Below, piece after piece: positions 53,802-63,304 of a DNA stretch of 64,000 nucleotides. The position numbers and the translations under genes are program-made. The first letter of the stretch is position 1, and every line of letters begins with the position of its first letter. The stretch covers positions 1 through 64,000 of the forward strand of contig NZ_JAMXQU010000001.1 in NCBI RefSeq assembly GCF_024054035.1. Direction: 5' to 3'. A model generated the notes under the pieces. It was not told where the DNA came from. It did not search any database and saw only the letters and a program-made list of their open reading frames with translations. The DNA is from Asaia lannensis NBRC 102526 (lineage in GTDB: Bacteria; Pseudomonadota; Alphaproteobacteria; Acetobacterales; Acetobacteraceae).

Positions 53802-55493
53802 GTGAGCGCCCAGGATTCCTTGCCAGCTAGGCTGGCCAATGACAGGATTATTCGCGCGGCCCATGGGCCGGAACTGACAGCGCGGTCATGGCAGACCGAG
53901 GCGGCGCTGCGCATGCTGATGAATAATCTTGATCCCGATGTGGCCGAGAAGCCCTCAGAACTGGTAGTTTATGGCGGTATCGGTCGCGCGGCCCGCAACT
54001 GGGCCTGCTATGACGGGATTGTGCGTGCCCTGACCGATCTGGACGCCGACCAGACGCTGCTCGTCCAGTCGGGCAAGCCGGTCGGGGTGTTTCGTACCCA
54101 TCCCGATGCTCCCCGTGTTCTAATCGCCAATTCCAACCTGGTACCGCACTGGGCGAATTGGGATCGGTTTAATGAACTCGACCGGGCCGGGTTGATGATG
54201 TACGGCCAGATGACTGCAGGGTCGTGGATCTATATCGGCAGTCAGGGCATCGTGCAGGGGACATACGAGACCTTTGTCGAAATGGGGCGGCAATACTATG
54301 GGGGCTCGTTGCGCGGCCGCTGGATCCTGACGGGAGGTCTGGGCGGGATGAGCGGTGCACAGCCTCTCGCCGCGGTAATGGCAGGCGCCTCGATGCTGGC
54401 CGTCGAATGTGAGCCGAGCCGTATCGAGAAGCGCCTCGAAACGGGCTATCTCGACCGAAAGACGGACTCGCTCGACCAGGCGCTCGAATGGATCGATGCA
54501 GCCTGCAAGGCTGATATGCCGATCTCGGTCGGGTTGCTGGGTAACGCTGCGGAGATTTTCCCCGAGCTTTTGCGTCGTGGCGTCCGTCCCGATGCCGTGA
54601 CCGACCAGACATCGGCCCATGATCCACTGAACGGCTATCTGCCCGCAGGGTGGTCGCTCGATCAGGCAGCTCATAAGCGCGTGACAGATCCTGCTGCCGT
54701 AGAACGCGCCGCCAAGGACTCCATGCGCCTTCAGGTCGAGGCCATGGTGGCATTTCATCGTATGGGTGTCCCGACATTCGATTACGGCAATAATATCCGG
54801 CAGATGGCCTTCGAGGTCGGATGCGAGGACGCTTTCGCTTTCCCGGGTTTTGTCCCGGCCTATATAAGGCCGCTCTTCTGCCGCGGCATCGGCCCCTTTC
54901 GCTGGGCTGCCCTCTCTGGCGATCCCGAGGATATCTACAAGACGGACGCCAAGGTCAGGGAACTGCTCCCGCATGACACGCATCTGCACAACTGGCTCGA
55001 TATGGCGCGCGAGAAGATCCAGTTCCAGGGTCTACCCGCACGCATCTGCTGGGTCGGACTCGGCGATCGCCACCGGCTCGGTCTTGCCTTCAACGAGATG
55101 GTCGCAAGCGGTGAGCTCAAGGCCCCTGTCGTGATCGGTCGAGATCATCTCGACAGCGGTTCTGTCGCCAGCCCGAACCGCGAGACCGAGGCAATGAAGG
55201 ATGGGTCGGATGCCGTTTCCGATTGGCCCTTGCTCAATGCCCTGCTCAACACGGCGTCTGGCGCCACCTGGGTTTCGCTGCATCATGGCGGCGGCGTGGG
55301 AATGGGTTTCTCACAGCACGCGGGCATGGTTATCGTTGCCGACGGAACAGCGGAGGCAGCAAGCCGTCTGGAACGTGTGTTGTGGAACGACCCCGCGACC
55401 GGTGTCATGCGTCATGCCGATGCGGGCTACGATATCGCCAGAGACTGTGCCCGGGAACAGGGTCTCACCCTGCCTATGATCGACGGAGCCTGA
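53802..55493 (+). CDS. hutU: Urocanate hydratase
   Basis: 563 aa NAD-containing enzyme converting urocanate to imidazolone propionate. Family features: [42 protein letters not shown] (NAD binding), [23 protein letters not shown], and [14 protein letters not shown] with [13 protein letters not shown] near the end. GTG 53802 is chosen because AGGAGA lies six bases upstream and because the ATG at 53781 is inside the operator; family length is about 556. Stop is 6 bases before hutH. Confidence 0.95.
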   Translation: MSAQDSLPARLANDRIIRAAHGPELTARSWQTEAALRMLMNNLDPDVAEKPSELVVYGGIGRAARNWACYDGIVRALTDLDADQTLLVQSGKPVGVFRTHPDAPRVLIANSNLVPHWANWDRFNELDRAGLMMYGQMTAGSWIYIGSQGIVQGTYETFVEMGRQYYGGSLRGRWILTGGLGGMSGAQPLAAVMAGASMLAVECEPSRIEKRLETGYLDRKTDSLDQALEWIDAACKADMPISVGLLGNAAEIFPELLRRGVRPDAVTDQTSAHDPLNGYLPAGWSLDQAAHKRVTDPAAVERAAKDSMRLQVEAMVAFHRMGVPTFDYGNNIRQMAFEVGCEDAFAFPGFVPAYIRPLFCRGIGPFRWAALSGDPEDIYKTDAKVRELLPHDTHLHNWLDMAREKIQFQGLPARICWVGLGDRHRLGLAFNEMVASGELKAPVVIGRDHLDSGSVASPNRETEAMKDGSDAVSDWPLLNALLNTASGATWVSLHHGGGVGMGFSQHAGMVIVADGTAEAASRLERVLWNDPATGVMRHADAGYDIARDCAREQGLTLPMIDGA

Positions 55494-55499
55494 TCCATC

Positions 55500-57047
55500 A
55501 TGAAACCTGTTTTCACTCTCGTTCCCGGCGCTCTCGATCTGGCATCCCTGCGCAGCTTTATTCTCGACAAGCCCGAAATCGTCCTCGAGGCCGGCACCGA
55601 ACCCTGCCTGCGCGAGGCCGCGCGTTCGGTCGAGCGCATCGTGGCGGGCGGTGCAGCCGTCTATGGCGTGAATACCGGCTTTGGCAAGCTGGCCAAGACG
55701 CGTATCCCTGATGAGAAGCTGCGTGATCTGCAACGCAACCTTGTGCTCAGCCATGCCGCAGGGATCGGCAAGCCTCTGGCGGAGCCGGTCGTGCGACTTA
55801 TTCTGCTGCTGAAGGCTAATGGGCTGGCGCGAGGCTATTCGGGTGTGCGGTACGAGATCGTCCGTCTGCTGCTCGACATGCTCAATCGCGGGGTTATTCC
55901 CGTGATTCCGGAAAAAGGGTCGGTTGGGGCATCGGGTGATCTCGCGCCTCTAGCTCATATGTCGGCAGTTGTTATCGGCGAGGGAGAGGCCTTTTTCGCC
56001 GGTGAGCGTCTGCCGGGCGCCGTAGCTCTGGAGCGCGCCGGGCTGAGGCCTATCGAACTCGGGCCGAAGGAGGGGCTCGCTCTTCTCAATGGCACGCAAA
56101 CCTCGACGGCTCTGGCTCTGATCGCCCTTTTCGAAGCGGAAACCCTTCACCAGACCGCGCTTGTGACTGGCGCGCTGACCCTCGATGCCGCACGGGGAAC
56201 GGATGCTCCCTTCGATCCGAGGCTTCATGCTCTGCGCGGCCAGAAGGGCCAGATCGAATGTGCTGCCATCTATCGGGCACTCATGGCCGGCTCTGCCATA
56301 CGTGCGTCACATGAGGTGGACGATGAGCGCGTGCAGGATCCTTATTGCCTGCGTTGCCAGCCTCAGGTCATGGGGGCAGCGCTGGACTCATTGCGCCATG
56401 CGGCTCACGTCCTGCTGATCGAGGCCAATGCGGTGTCAGACAACCCCATCCATTTCCCCGATACGGACGAAATGATCTCTGGCGGTAATTTCCATGCCGA
56501 ACCTGTAGCCATTGCGGCCGATCTGATGGCGATTGCCGTATCAGAAATCGGAGCGATTGCGGAGCGCCGTCTCGCCCTGCTGGTGGACCCTGGCATGAGC
56601 GGATTACCGCCCTTTCTGGTCAATGACAGTGGCGTCAATTCCGGCTTCATGATTGCCCAGGTCACGGCAGCAGCCCTTGCTTCTGAAAACAAGACGCTCG
56701 CCCATCCTGCAAGCGTAGACAGCCTGCCTACTTCAGCCAATCAGGAAGACCACGTGTCGATGGCGACATTCGCGGCGCGCCGTGTCGGTGATATCAACGA
56801 GAATGTACGTACTATTCTCGGCATCGAATATCTTTCTGCCGTGCAGGGGCTCGATTTCCTGGCCCCACTGCGTTCCTCCGAGCCGCTGGTCGCGGCGGCC
56901 GCCCTGCTGCGTGAGACCGTGCCGTTTTTCGCGCAGGACCGGCTTTTCACGCCCGACATGGAGGCTGCCAATGCGCTCATTGCCTCAGGCGCGCTTGTCA
57001 AGGCAGCGAGCCAATCGCTGAAACTACCCACACTCGACGCCGCATGA
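55500..57047 (+). CDS. hutH: Histidine ammonia-lyase
   Basis: 515 aa. Converts L-histidine to urocanate and ammonia. The MIO cofactor tripeptide Ala144-Ser145-Gly146 lies in [12 protein letters not shown]; Tyr55 (VYGVNTGFG) is the conserved catalytic tyrosine. Other family motifs: [29 protein letters not shown]. Co-translated with the next gene through ATGA at 57044-57047. Confidence 0.96.
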   Translation: MKPVFTLVPGALDLASLRSFILDKPEIVLEAGTEPCLREAARSVERIVAGGAAVYGVNTGFGKLAKTRIPDEKLRDLQRNLVLSHAAGIGKPLAEPVVRLILLLKANGLARGYSGVRYEIVRLLLDMLNRGVIPVIPEKGSVGASGDLAPLAHMSAVVIGEGEAFFAGERLPGAVALERAGLRPIELGPKEGLALLNGTQTSTALALIALFEAETLHQTALVTGALTLDAARGTDAPFDPRLHALRGQKGQIECAAIYRALMAGSAIRASHEVDDERVQDPYCLRCQPQVMGAALDSLRHAAHVLLIEANAVSDNPIHFPDTDEMISGGNFHAEPVAIAADLMAIAVSEIGAIAERRLALLVDPGMSGLPPFLVNDSGVNSGFMIAQVTAAALASENKTLAHPASVDSLPTSANQEDHVSMATFAARRVGDINENVRTILGIEYLSAVQGLDFLAPLRSSEPLVAAAALLRETVPFFAQDRLFTPDMEAANALIASGALVKAASQSLKLPTLDAA

Positions 57048-58204
57048 AGGGGGTGATCGCGCCGGATGACGGCGCTTTCAAGATCGAGGCAGCGCGAGCG
57101 CGCCGTCGTTTGCCTCGCCTGTTTGCAGATTATCTCGATGGTGGCGCCCATGGTGAGAAGACAATTCTCGCCAATCGGGCCGCTTTCACGCGCTGGTCCC
57201 TTCTGCCTCGCGGGTTGCGCGATGTATCCTGTATCGATCAGAAGACCACCTGTTTCGGCATGGCTCTGAACGCGCCTGTCCTGCTCTCGCCGGTTGGTTT
57301 TGCCGGGCTGTTTCATAGCGACGGGGAGATTGGCGCGGCGCGGGCCGCGGAAAGATGCGGGATTGCCTCGGCGCTTTCGAGCTTCTCCATCCATTCTCTG
57401 GAGGAGGTGGCGACGGTAAAGGCGCCTCTCATGGCCCAGCTTTATATCCTGCGTGACCGTGGCGTGACACAGGATATGCTCGACCGGGCCGCGGCAAGCG
57501 GGGTCGGGACGCTTGTTCTGACCATCGATACCGCTATCACGCCCCTGCGCCCGCGCGACATTCGGAACGGGTTTCGTAACCGTGTGCGCCCCAGTCTCGG
57601 CCAGAGTATGGGTCTGGCGCGGCACCCGGCCTGGCTCCTCGACCGGTTGCGGGCGACACGCAACGATCTGGGGACGATGGGGCGTTATACTGGCGCGCGC
57701 GGTATCATGGCGCAGGCCCGTGACATTGCATCCCGGATCGATCCCGCTCTCTCATGGGCCGATCTGGAGACGTTACGGGCATGCTGGAAGGGCCGCCTCG
57801 TTCTCAAGGGTGTGCTCCATCCTGATGATGCCCGGCAGGCGGTTTCCTGTGGCGTGGACGGGCTGATCCTGTCCAATCACGGCGGTCGACAACTGGACCC
57901 TGCACCATCGCCTCTCACCATGCTGCCCGAGATACTGGACGTCACGCAGGACCGGCTCGAAGTTGTGCTGGATGGCGGGGTGCGTCATGGCGGTGATGTC
58001 GTCACGGCGCTTGCGCTGGGTGCGCGGGCCGTTTCGCTGGGCCGGCCATGGGCTTGGGCTCTGGCTGCGGCCGGAACGAAAGGTATCGAGACCGCCCTGC
58101 AGCGTTTGATTCGCGAGACGGCGGATTGCATGGCGCTCACCGGGCTGTGCACAATCCGGGCGCTACGCGAGGCAGGCCGGACTGCGCTTCATTCTGCAGG
58201 ATGA
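57044..58204 (+). CDS. FMN-dependent alpha-hydroxyacid dehydrogenase (LldD/glycolate oxidase family)
   Basis: 386 aa TIM-barrel enzyme oxidising L-2-hydroxy acids to 2-oxo acids. FMN and substrate residues: [11 protein letters not shown], Lys255 (LVLKG), catalytic His279 in SNHGGRQ (277-283) and [10 protein letters not shown]. Tyr of the usual N-terminal substrate site appears as [12 protein letters not shown]. It overlaps hutH by four bases, so it belongs to the hut operon. This suggests a histidine-derived hydroxy acid such as imidazole-L-lactate as substrate (inference); a general L-lactate dehydrogenase is the alternative. Confidence 0.85.
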   Translation: MKGVIAPDDGAFKIEAARARRRLPRLFADYLDGGAHGEKTILANRAAFTRWSLLPRGLRDVSCIDQKTTCFGMALNAPVLLSPVGFAGLFHSDGEIGAARAAERCGIASALSSFSIHSLEEVATVKAPLMAQLYILRDRGVTQDMLDRAAASGVGTLVLTIDTAITPLRPRDIRNGFRNRVRPSLGQSMGLARHPAWLLDRLRATRNDLGTMGRYTGARGIMAQARDIASRIDPALSWADLETLRACWKGRLVLKGVLHPDDARQAVSCGVDGLILSNHGGRQLDPAPSPLTMLPEILDVTQDRLEVVLDGGVRHGGDVVTALALGARAVSLGRPWAWALAAAGTKGIETALQRLIRETADCMALTGLCTIRALREAGRTALHSAG

Positions 58205-58208
58205 GTGT

Positions 58209-59159
58209 TCAGCCCTGCCGGGGTTTTTGCGAGTCTCGTATGCGTCCCATGATGTAATCCCCGGCGGAGACGGGTAGATAAAGGGCGTCTGTCCCGGCTG
58301 GCAGGTTGAGATCGTGCGGATCGATCCGGGCGTCGTAATCCGGGTCGTAGAATGTGGCGAAAGACACACGCTCGCGCCCGGAGCGATTGGTGACGCGATG
58401 CATGTTCGAGACATAGCGCCGGTTCGACCACCGGCACAGAAGGTCGCCGATATTGATAACGAGCGTTCCCGGAATCGGCGGCGCGGGCATCCAGGCGCCA
58501 TCCGGGCCCTGCACATCCAGCCCTCCGGTGTCATCCTGCCAGAGCAGGGTAATGCAGCCGTAATCCGTATGAGGAGCCACGCCGAACTGATCCGCCTCGC
58601 GTTCCGGCGGGTGGGGCGGGTACCAGATGGCCTGACTGCGCTGCAACGGTCTGACATAGCGGGTGACAAAGAAATCGGGCGAGACCCCGAGCGAACAGGC
58701 GACAGCGCGAAGAAGCACCTGCCCGCACACGCCTACGGCCCCGAAATAGGCCTCCATGGCGGCGCGGAAATCTGGCCGTCCCTCAGGCCAGAGATTGGGG
58801 CCGCGCAAGGGCTGGCCCGCGAGGACGAGGGGATGATCCTGCGGCAGATCGAGCCCGATCTGGAAGAATTCCTTATAATCCGGGTTGGCCGCACCATACA
58901 TGGTGGTGCGGTTGAGCGCGTTGAAACCCCTCACGGCCTGATGGGGCTTGCAAAGAAGCTTTTCTTCCACGGGGGCATGGAAAAAATCGAGCGCCTCGCG
59001 ATGGATCCGTTCAAGCAGGCTTTCCGGAATGCCGTGGTTTCGTACGTAGCAAAACCCCGATTGCGAAAAGGCGGCATTGATGGCGCGCCCTGTCGCCTCA
59101 AGATCGCCGGCACGAGCCGGGGCAAGATCGATGACTGGAAGATAGCCAATATCGTTCAT
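58209..59159 (-). CDS. Isopenicillin-N-synthase-like 2OG/Fe(II) oxygenase
   Basis: 316 aa. N-terminal DIOX_N region (INAAFSQSGFCYVRNHGIP) and a C-terminal double-stranded beta-helix with the iron triad HTD (in APHTDYG, about 197) and His of MHRVTNRSGRERVSFA, where RxS binds the oxo-acid. Last gene of a minus-strand operon (aminotransferase - FAD oxidase - HutD - this), 24 bases after hutD. Substrate unknown; in this setting perhaps a histidine-derived compound. Confidence 0.87.
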   Translation of the reverse strand: MNDIGYLPVIDLAPARAGDLEATGRAINAAFSQSGFCYVRNHGIPESLLERIHREALDFFHAPVEEKLLCKPHQAVRGFNALNRTTMYGAANPDYKEFFQIGLDLPQDHPLVLAGQPLRGPNLWPEGRPDFRAAMEAYFGAVGVCGQVLLRAVACSLGVSPDFFVTRYVRPLQRSQAIWYPPHPPEREADQFGVAPHTDYGCITLLWQDDTGGLDVQGPDGAWMPAPPIPGTLVINIGDLLCRWSNRRYVSNMHRVTNRSGRERVSFATFYDPDYDARIDPHDLNLPAGTDALYLPVSAGDYIMGRIRDSQKPRQG

Positions 59160-59183
59160 GAAAAGGCTCCGTCGGATTGAGGG

Positions 59184-59756
59184 TCAGGAAGGTGGGATCA
59201 AGGCGGCGAGGCAGAGCGGGGCCTGTGGCCCGGAAGATGCCATCGGGGAAATGTGCAGGGGCGTATCGCCTGCGACAATCTTCCCCTGAAGGACGCTGCC
59301 CGGGCCGAATGCTGGTCCCCGTCCGGCGACATGCCATGGGCCTCTCAGGGGAAGCAGGGTGAAATGCACGGTATGGGGCAGTGGGAAAGGCGTCTCATGG
59401 GCGCGCAGAAGGGCAGGCTGTCCGTGCGAAGCCATCAGATTGAATGCCATGACCGGGCCGGAGGGGCAGGCCGCTGTCACGACCATGGCTCCGTCGAAGC
59501 TCAGAATGGCTCCGGCACTGTTGAGATGATGAGGGCAGTCGCCTTCGGTGTTCAGGATCAGATTGCCAGGCGAGGCAAGGGCGAGATGGCGCACGAGGCC
59601 CGGAAAGGACGAGAACGGACCATCCCCCTCGATCGAGGCAAGGCTGACCCGCCATGTCCCGCCCTGTGTATCACCCCGAGCCAGTTCGCGGGTACGACCC
59701 TGACCGTTCTTCCAGTCCGTCTCCGGGAAGGTGGTGAGGTCGTGGAGCGCGATCAT
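59184..59756 (-). CDS. hutD: HutD family protein
   Basis: 190 aa cupin-like HutD protein. The signature WKNGQGRTRELARG (usual W-N-GGGxTREL) followed by WRVSLASIEGDGPFSSFPG is clear. HutD is found in hut operons and proposed to act as a governor limiting the pathway; its biochemistry is unresolved. Overlaps the FAD oxidase by four bases (59753-59756). Confidence 0.9.
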   Translation of the reverse strand: MIALHDLTTFPETDWKNGQGRTRELARGDTQGGTWRVSLASIEGDGPFSSFPGLVRHLALASPGNLILNTEGDCPHHLNSAGAILSFDGAMVVTAACPSGPVMAFNLMASHGQPALLRAHETPFPLPHTVHFTLLPLRGPWHVAGRGPAFGPGSVLQGKIVAGDTPLHISPMASSGPQAPLCLAALIPPS

Positions 59757-61150
59757 GGTCGTGCTGCGGGGAAGATCTTGCCGGGGTTGAGGATGTTTTT
59801 TGGATCGAGCGTGGCCTTGATGCTGCGCATCACGTCGATAGAGACCGGATCATGTTCCTGCGGGAGGTAGTCACGTTTGGCCAGTCCCACCCCATGCTCG
59901 CCGCTTGCAGACCCGCCCAGAGAAAGGGCGCGGGCGATCAGTCTGGCGTCGAGATCATGGGCGCGCGCCAGAGCGTCTTCCCCCGGTGGCACGAGCATGA
60001 CCGTGTGGAAATTACCATCGCCGATATGGCCAACGATCGGCGCGGTAATGCCTGATGCCTTGATATCGCTCTTAGCGCCCAGAATCATCTCGGTCAGGGC
60101 GGATATGGGCACGATGGCATCTGTTGAAATGCCGACATGGCCGGGACGAAAGGCGAGACAGGCCCAGTAGACGGCATGGCGGGCCTTCCAGAGTGCGGCG
60201 CGCTCATCATCGCGCGTGCTCCAGGCGAAGGAAGCTCCCCCGTTATCCATACTCAGGGCCTCGATCGTGCCGATCTGCTCCGCCACGGCCTGCGGGCCGC
60301 CGGAAACCTCGAAAAACATGGTGGGCACGGGGCGATAGGAATCGAGCTTCGAGTAGTCGATGCAAGCCTGCATCTGCACGTCGTCGAGCAGTTCCATGCG
60401 CGCAACCGGCAGGCCCATCTGCATGACCTGCACTGCAGTCTCGACACACCCTGCAAGGGTTTCGAACTGGCAGATGGCCGCGGCCGTGGTTTCAGGTATT
60501 CCCTGCAGGCGGAGCTGTATTTCGGTGACGATCCCGAGTGTTCCCTCCGAACCGATCATGAGATGGGTCAGGTCATAGCCCGTGGCTGATTTGCGCACGC
60601 GCCCCCCGGTCTGCATGATGCGCCCATCGGCCAGCACGATAGTCAGGCCCAGCACGTTTTCGCGTATGGTGCCATAGCGTACAGCCCCTGTCCCCGAGGC
60701 GCGTGTGGCGCACATACCGCCTATCGTTGCCTCGCCACCCGGGTCGACCGGAAAGAAAAGTCCCAGATCACGCAGATGCAGGTTCAGGGCCTGACGGGTC
60801 ACCCCGGCCTGAACGCGACAATCGAGATCATTCTCGTGGACCGCAATAATTGCCGTCATGCGCGACAGGTCGAGCGATACGCCACCCTCGACAGCATTGA
60901 GCTGCCCTTCGAGCGATGTACCGCCGCCGAAGGCCACAACGGGCAGGTTGTGGGCGTTGCAGAATGCGAGGGCCTGCGAGACCTCCTGTGTCGACTCGAC
61001 ATAAAGAACGGCATCGGGCGCATGGGCGGCGTGATAGCCCTCGCCGTGGCTGTGCTGTTCCAGCAGGGAGGGGCTGCGCGAGACCCGCCCGGGAAAAAAG
61101 GTGTCGAGTTCGGCGACAAGTCGGATACGGTCTGGCGCAGAGGGTCTCAT
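59753..61150 (-). CDS. FAD-linked 2-hydroxyacid oxidase (GlcD / D-lactate dehydrogenase family)
   Basis: 465 aa. PCMH-type FAD-binding domain (VAFGGGTSLEGQLNA about 72-86; GGMCATRASGTGAVRYG) and a C-terminal substrate domain with IVGHIGDGNFH and SGEHGVGLAKRDYL. Oxidises D-2-hydroxy acids and passes electrons to quinone or cytochrome. The ATG 61150 follows the aminotransferase stop by one base (TGA-A-ATG), so translation is coupled; a longer frame overlapping that gene is ignored. Paired with an L-specific FMN enzyme in the hut operon, suggesting both enantiomers of a histidine-derived hydroxy acid are used (inference). Confidence 0.87.
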   Translation of the reverse strand: MRPSAPDRIRLVAELDTFFPGRVSRSPSLLEQHSHGEGYHAAHAPDAVLYVESTQEVSQALAFCNAHNLPVVAFGGGTSLEGQLNAVEGGVSLDLSRMTAIIAVHENDLDCRVQAGVTRQALNLHLRDLGLFFPVDPGGEATIGGMCATRASGTGAVRYGTIRENVLGLTIVLADGRIMQTGGRVRKSATGYDLTHLMIGSEGTLGIVTEIQLRLQGIPETTAAAICQFETLAGCVETAVQVMQMGLPVARMELLDDVQMQACIDYSKLDSYRPVPTMFFEVSGGPQAVAEQIGTIEALSMDNGGASFAWSTRDDERAALWKARHAVYWACLAFRPGHVGISTDAIVPISALTEMILGAKSDIKASGITAPIVGHIGDGNFHTVMLVPPGEDALARAHDLDARLIARALSLGGSASGEHGVGLAKRDYLPQEHDPVSIDVMRSIKATLDPKNILNPGKIFPAARP

Positions 61151-61151
61151 T

Positions 61152-62303
61152 TCAGGGCACTTTCTCAAAGGCGGGTGGCTCGGCAAGGATGGCACGCAGT
61201 GCCACGGTGAAACGCCTGTTTTCCTCATCGAGGCCAATGGAGACGCGTATCCTGTCTGTGAACCCCGGCTCTTTCCAGGGTTTGACGATCACGCCGTGAC
61301 GGAGCAGCGTCTCTGCAACCGGTGCGGCTGGGCAGGGTAGTCTGACAAACAGGAAATTACCGCTCGAGGGAGCGACATCCAGGCCCATGGCTTCGATCGT
61401 GGCTTTGAGGGCATCCCGCGCCCTGACCGTGGCCGCTACGCTTTCGCGCATATGGCTCTCTCCCTCCAGTGCAGCGAGGGCAGCGAGCTGTGCCACAATA
61501 TTGGTATTGAACGGATCACGAACGGCCTCGAGCGCGTTAATCAGGTCCGGGGTGTCACTCAGGGCCCAGCCGATACGCAGCCCCGCCAGTCCCCAGGCCT
61601 TGGAAAACGTACCGAGCACGATCCAGGGGCGGGATTGGCGGCGCAGAACGCGGCGCGCATCCGGGTAATGCGCGGTATGGGCCGCATATTCCCGATAAGC
61701 CTCGTCGATCACGATCAGGCAATCATGGGGGCAGGCAGAGATCAGCGTTTCCAGCTGCGTCTCTGTCATCACGCAACCCACAGGATTGGATGGATTGGAA
61801 AAGATGAGGATACGCGTCGGTTGGGATACCGCAGCGCAGAGGGCCTGGAGATCGAAATCGCATGTTTCGGTGACCGGCACGGAATCGACGACCCCTCCCA
61901 TCGCCACTGCGTTCAGGATATGCAGGCCGAACGAGGGCAGAACGGTCACCACCCTGTCGCCAGGGGAGATTACCCCCTGCATGATCATGCGTATAAGTTG
62001 TTCCGAGCCATTCCCAAGGATGAGCGCCTGCATCCGCTCATCCAGGTAGGTGGCAAGACGCGCGCGCAGCTTCGGTTCTGCTTCGGGATAAAGGGCCAGC
62101 TTGTCGAAAAGGCCGGTAAGGGCTTCGCGCACCTGAGGCGGGGCCCCGTGGGGATTTTCATTGCTTCCGAGTTTGGCGATAGAATTGAGGCCGTATCGTT
62201 CCTTGACCGCATCTGATGCAAGGCCTGCATTATAGGCTGGCAAGGCCGCTATTTCGGGGCGGCAGCATGAGACGGATGACGGGGTTCCAAGGGGAGAATG
62301 CAC
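61152..62303 (-). CDS. HisC-like class I/II aminotransferase
   Basis: 383 aa PLP fold-type I enzyme of the histidinol-phosphate aminotransferase family. SNENPHG (start of domain), NGSEQLI, FSNPSNPVG, DEAYREY (Asp of PLP pyridine) and FSKAWGLAGLRIG with the Schiff-base Lys. The GTG at 62303 is preferred because the HutC-like operator at 62322-62336 would otherwise fall inside the coding region. Being in a HutC-linked operon, its substrate is more likely histidine/imidazole-pyruvate than biosynthetic histidinol phosphate. Confidence 0.85.
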   Translation of the reverse strand: MHSPLGTPSSVSCCRPEIAALPAYNAGLASDAVKERYGLNSIAKLGSNENPHGAPPQVREALTGLFDKLALYPEAEPKLRARLATYLDERMQALILGNGSEQLIRMIMQGVISPGDRVVTVLPSFGLHILNAVAMGGVVDSVPVTETCDFDLQALCAAVSQPTRILIFSNPSNPVGCVMTETQLETLISACPHDCLIVIDEAYREYAAHTAHYPDARRVLRRQSRPWIVLGTFSKAWGLAGLRIGWALSDTPDLINALEAVRDPFNTNIVAQLAALAALEGESHMRESVAATVRARDALKATIEAMGLDVAPSSGNFLFVRLPCPAAPVAETLLRHGVIVKPWKEPGFTDRIRVSIGLDEENRRFTVALRAILAEPPAFEKVP

Positions 62304-62321
62304 GGCCGATATCCAGTTTAT

Positions 62322-62336
62322 GGTTGTATAGACAAG
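62322..62336. promoter_or_regulatory. HutC-like site before the aminotransferase operon
   Basis: GTTGTATAGACAAG (62323-62336), complement CTTGTCTATACAAC, fits the CTTGT-N4-ACAAG pattern of HutC operators with one mismatch. Lies 19 bases upstream of the GTG start on the minus strand. Confidence 0.65.
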
Positions 62337-62443
62337 ACTAACGATATCGACTCGCATCATGCAAGCGCGAAGATTTATAGCGCCTTATATACGATATTTA
62401 TGGTGGTTATTCGCTTTTTCATTACGAAAATCGATTGACCTTT

Positions 62444-62457
62444 CTTGTACAGACAAC
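62444..62457. promoter_or_regulatory. HutC-like site before the PhyH dioxygenase
   Basis: CTTGTACAGACAAC fits the same CTTGT-N4-ACAAG pattern with one mismatch and lies 41 bases upstream of the PhyH start. Together with the site at 62322 it would place the whole divergent pair under HutC. Confidence 0.6.
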
Positions 62458-62497
62458 ATAGGCTTGCTGTCAGATTGTGTCAGGAGATCATGCCGTG

Positions 62498-63304
62498 ATG
62501 ATGTCTGCCTCCCCCTTGTCGTCCGAACTGGTTAATGCTTTTCGTGATGACGGCGTCGTCATTCTGCGTGGCGTTTTTACGCCCTGGATCGAGTCCCTGC
62601 GTGAGGGAATCGATCGGTTGATGGCATCGCCCAGCCCGCTCGAGCGATCCTATCAGCCGACCAACTCGGCACCGTTTTTCCAGGATCTCTGCAACTGGCA
62701 AAGGATCCCGGAATTCCGCGCATTCATAGAAGACTCGTCCCTTGGAGTTCTGGCTGCGTCGTTGATGGGCGCGCGAGAGGCGCGATTTTTCCATGATCAT
62801 GTTCTGGTGAAGGAGCCAGGAACATCGCTCGTGACGCCGTGGCATCAGGACCGTCCCTATTATTGCGTAAGCGGGCCGCAAAGCGTGAGTTTCTGGATTC
62901 CGCTCGACCCGGTGCCCCAGGCGAATGCGCTGCAATGTGTCGCCGGGTCTCACCGATGGGGCGTCGATCACAAGCCCATGCGTTTTGACGGAACGCCCCT
63001 GTATGCGGGCGACGACAGTACGCCCATGCCGGATATCGATGCCGACAGGAGCGCTTACCGGATCGTCTCTGCCGTTATGGAACCCGGCGATGCCGTGGCT
63101 TTCGACTTCGGTACAGTGCATGGAGCTGCTGCGACTCTGGGCGCGGTTACAAGGAGGCGGGTGTTCTCAGCGCGGCTCGTGGGAGATAACGCGTGCTTTG
63201 CCGACAGAGGCGGCAAGGGATCGCCGCCTTTCTCCCATCTGACCCTGCAAGATGGCGAGAAACTAACAGGCCCCGATTTTCCCGTTCTCGCGACGGCGGC
63301 CTGA
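62498..63304 (+). CDS. Phytanoyl-CoA dioxygenase family (PhyH) 2OG/Fe(II) oxygenase
   Basis: 268 aa. Iron triad: His and Asp in TPWHQDRPYY and a distal His in FGTVHGAA; Arg in the RRRVFSARLVGD strand binds 2-oxoglutarate. VSFWIPLDPV and LQCVAGSHRWG are typical PhyH strands. Start taken at ATG 62498 with AGGAGA ten bases upstream; GTG 62495 and ATG 62501 are near alternatives. Its stop is immediately followed by the solute-binding protein start, so they are coupled. Substrate unknown. Confidence 0.86.
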   Translation: MMSASPLSSELVNAFRDDGVVILRGVFTPWIESLREGIDRLMASPSPLERSYQPTNSAPFFQDLCNWQRIPEFRAFIEDSSLGVLAASLMGAREARFFHDHVLVKEPGTSLVTPWHQDRPYYCVSGPQSVSFWIPLDPVPQANALQCVAGSHRWGVDHKPMRFDGTPLYAGDDSTPMPDIDADRSAYRIVSAVMEPGDAVAFDFGTVHGAAATLGAVTRRRVFSARLVGDNACFADRGGKGSPPFSHLTLQDGEKLTGPDFPVLATAA

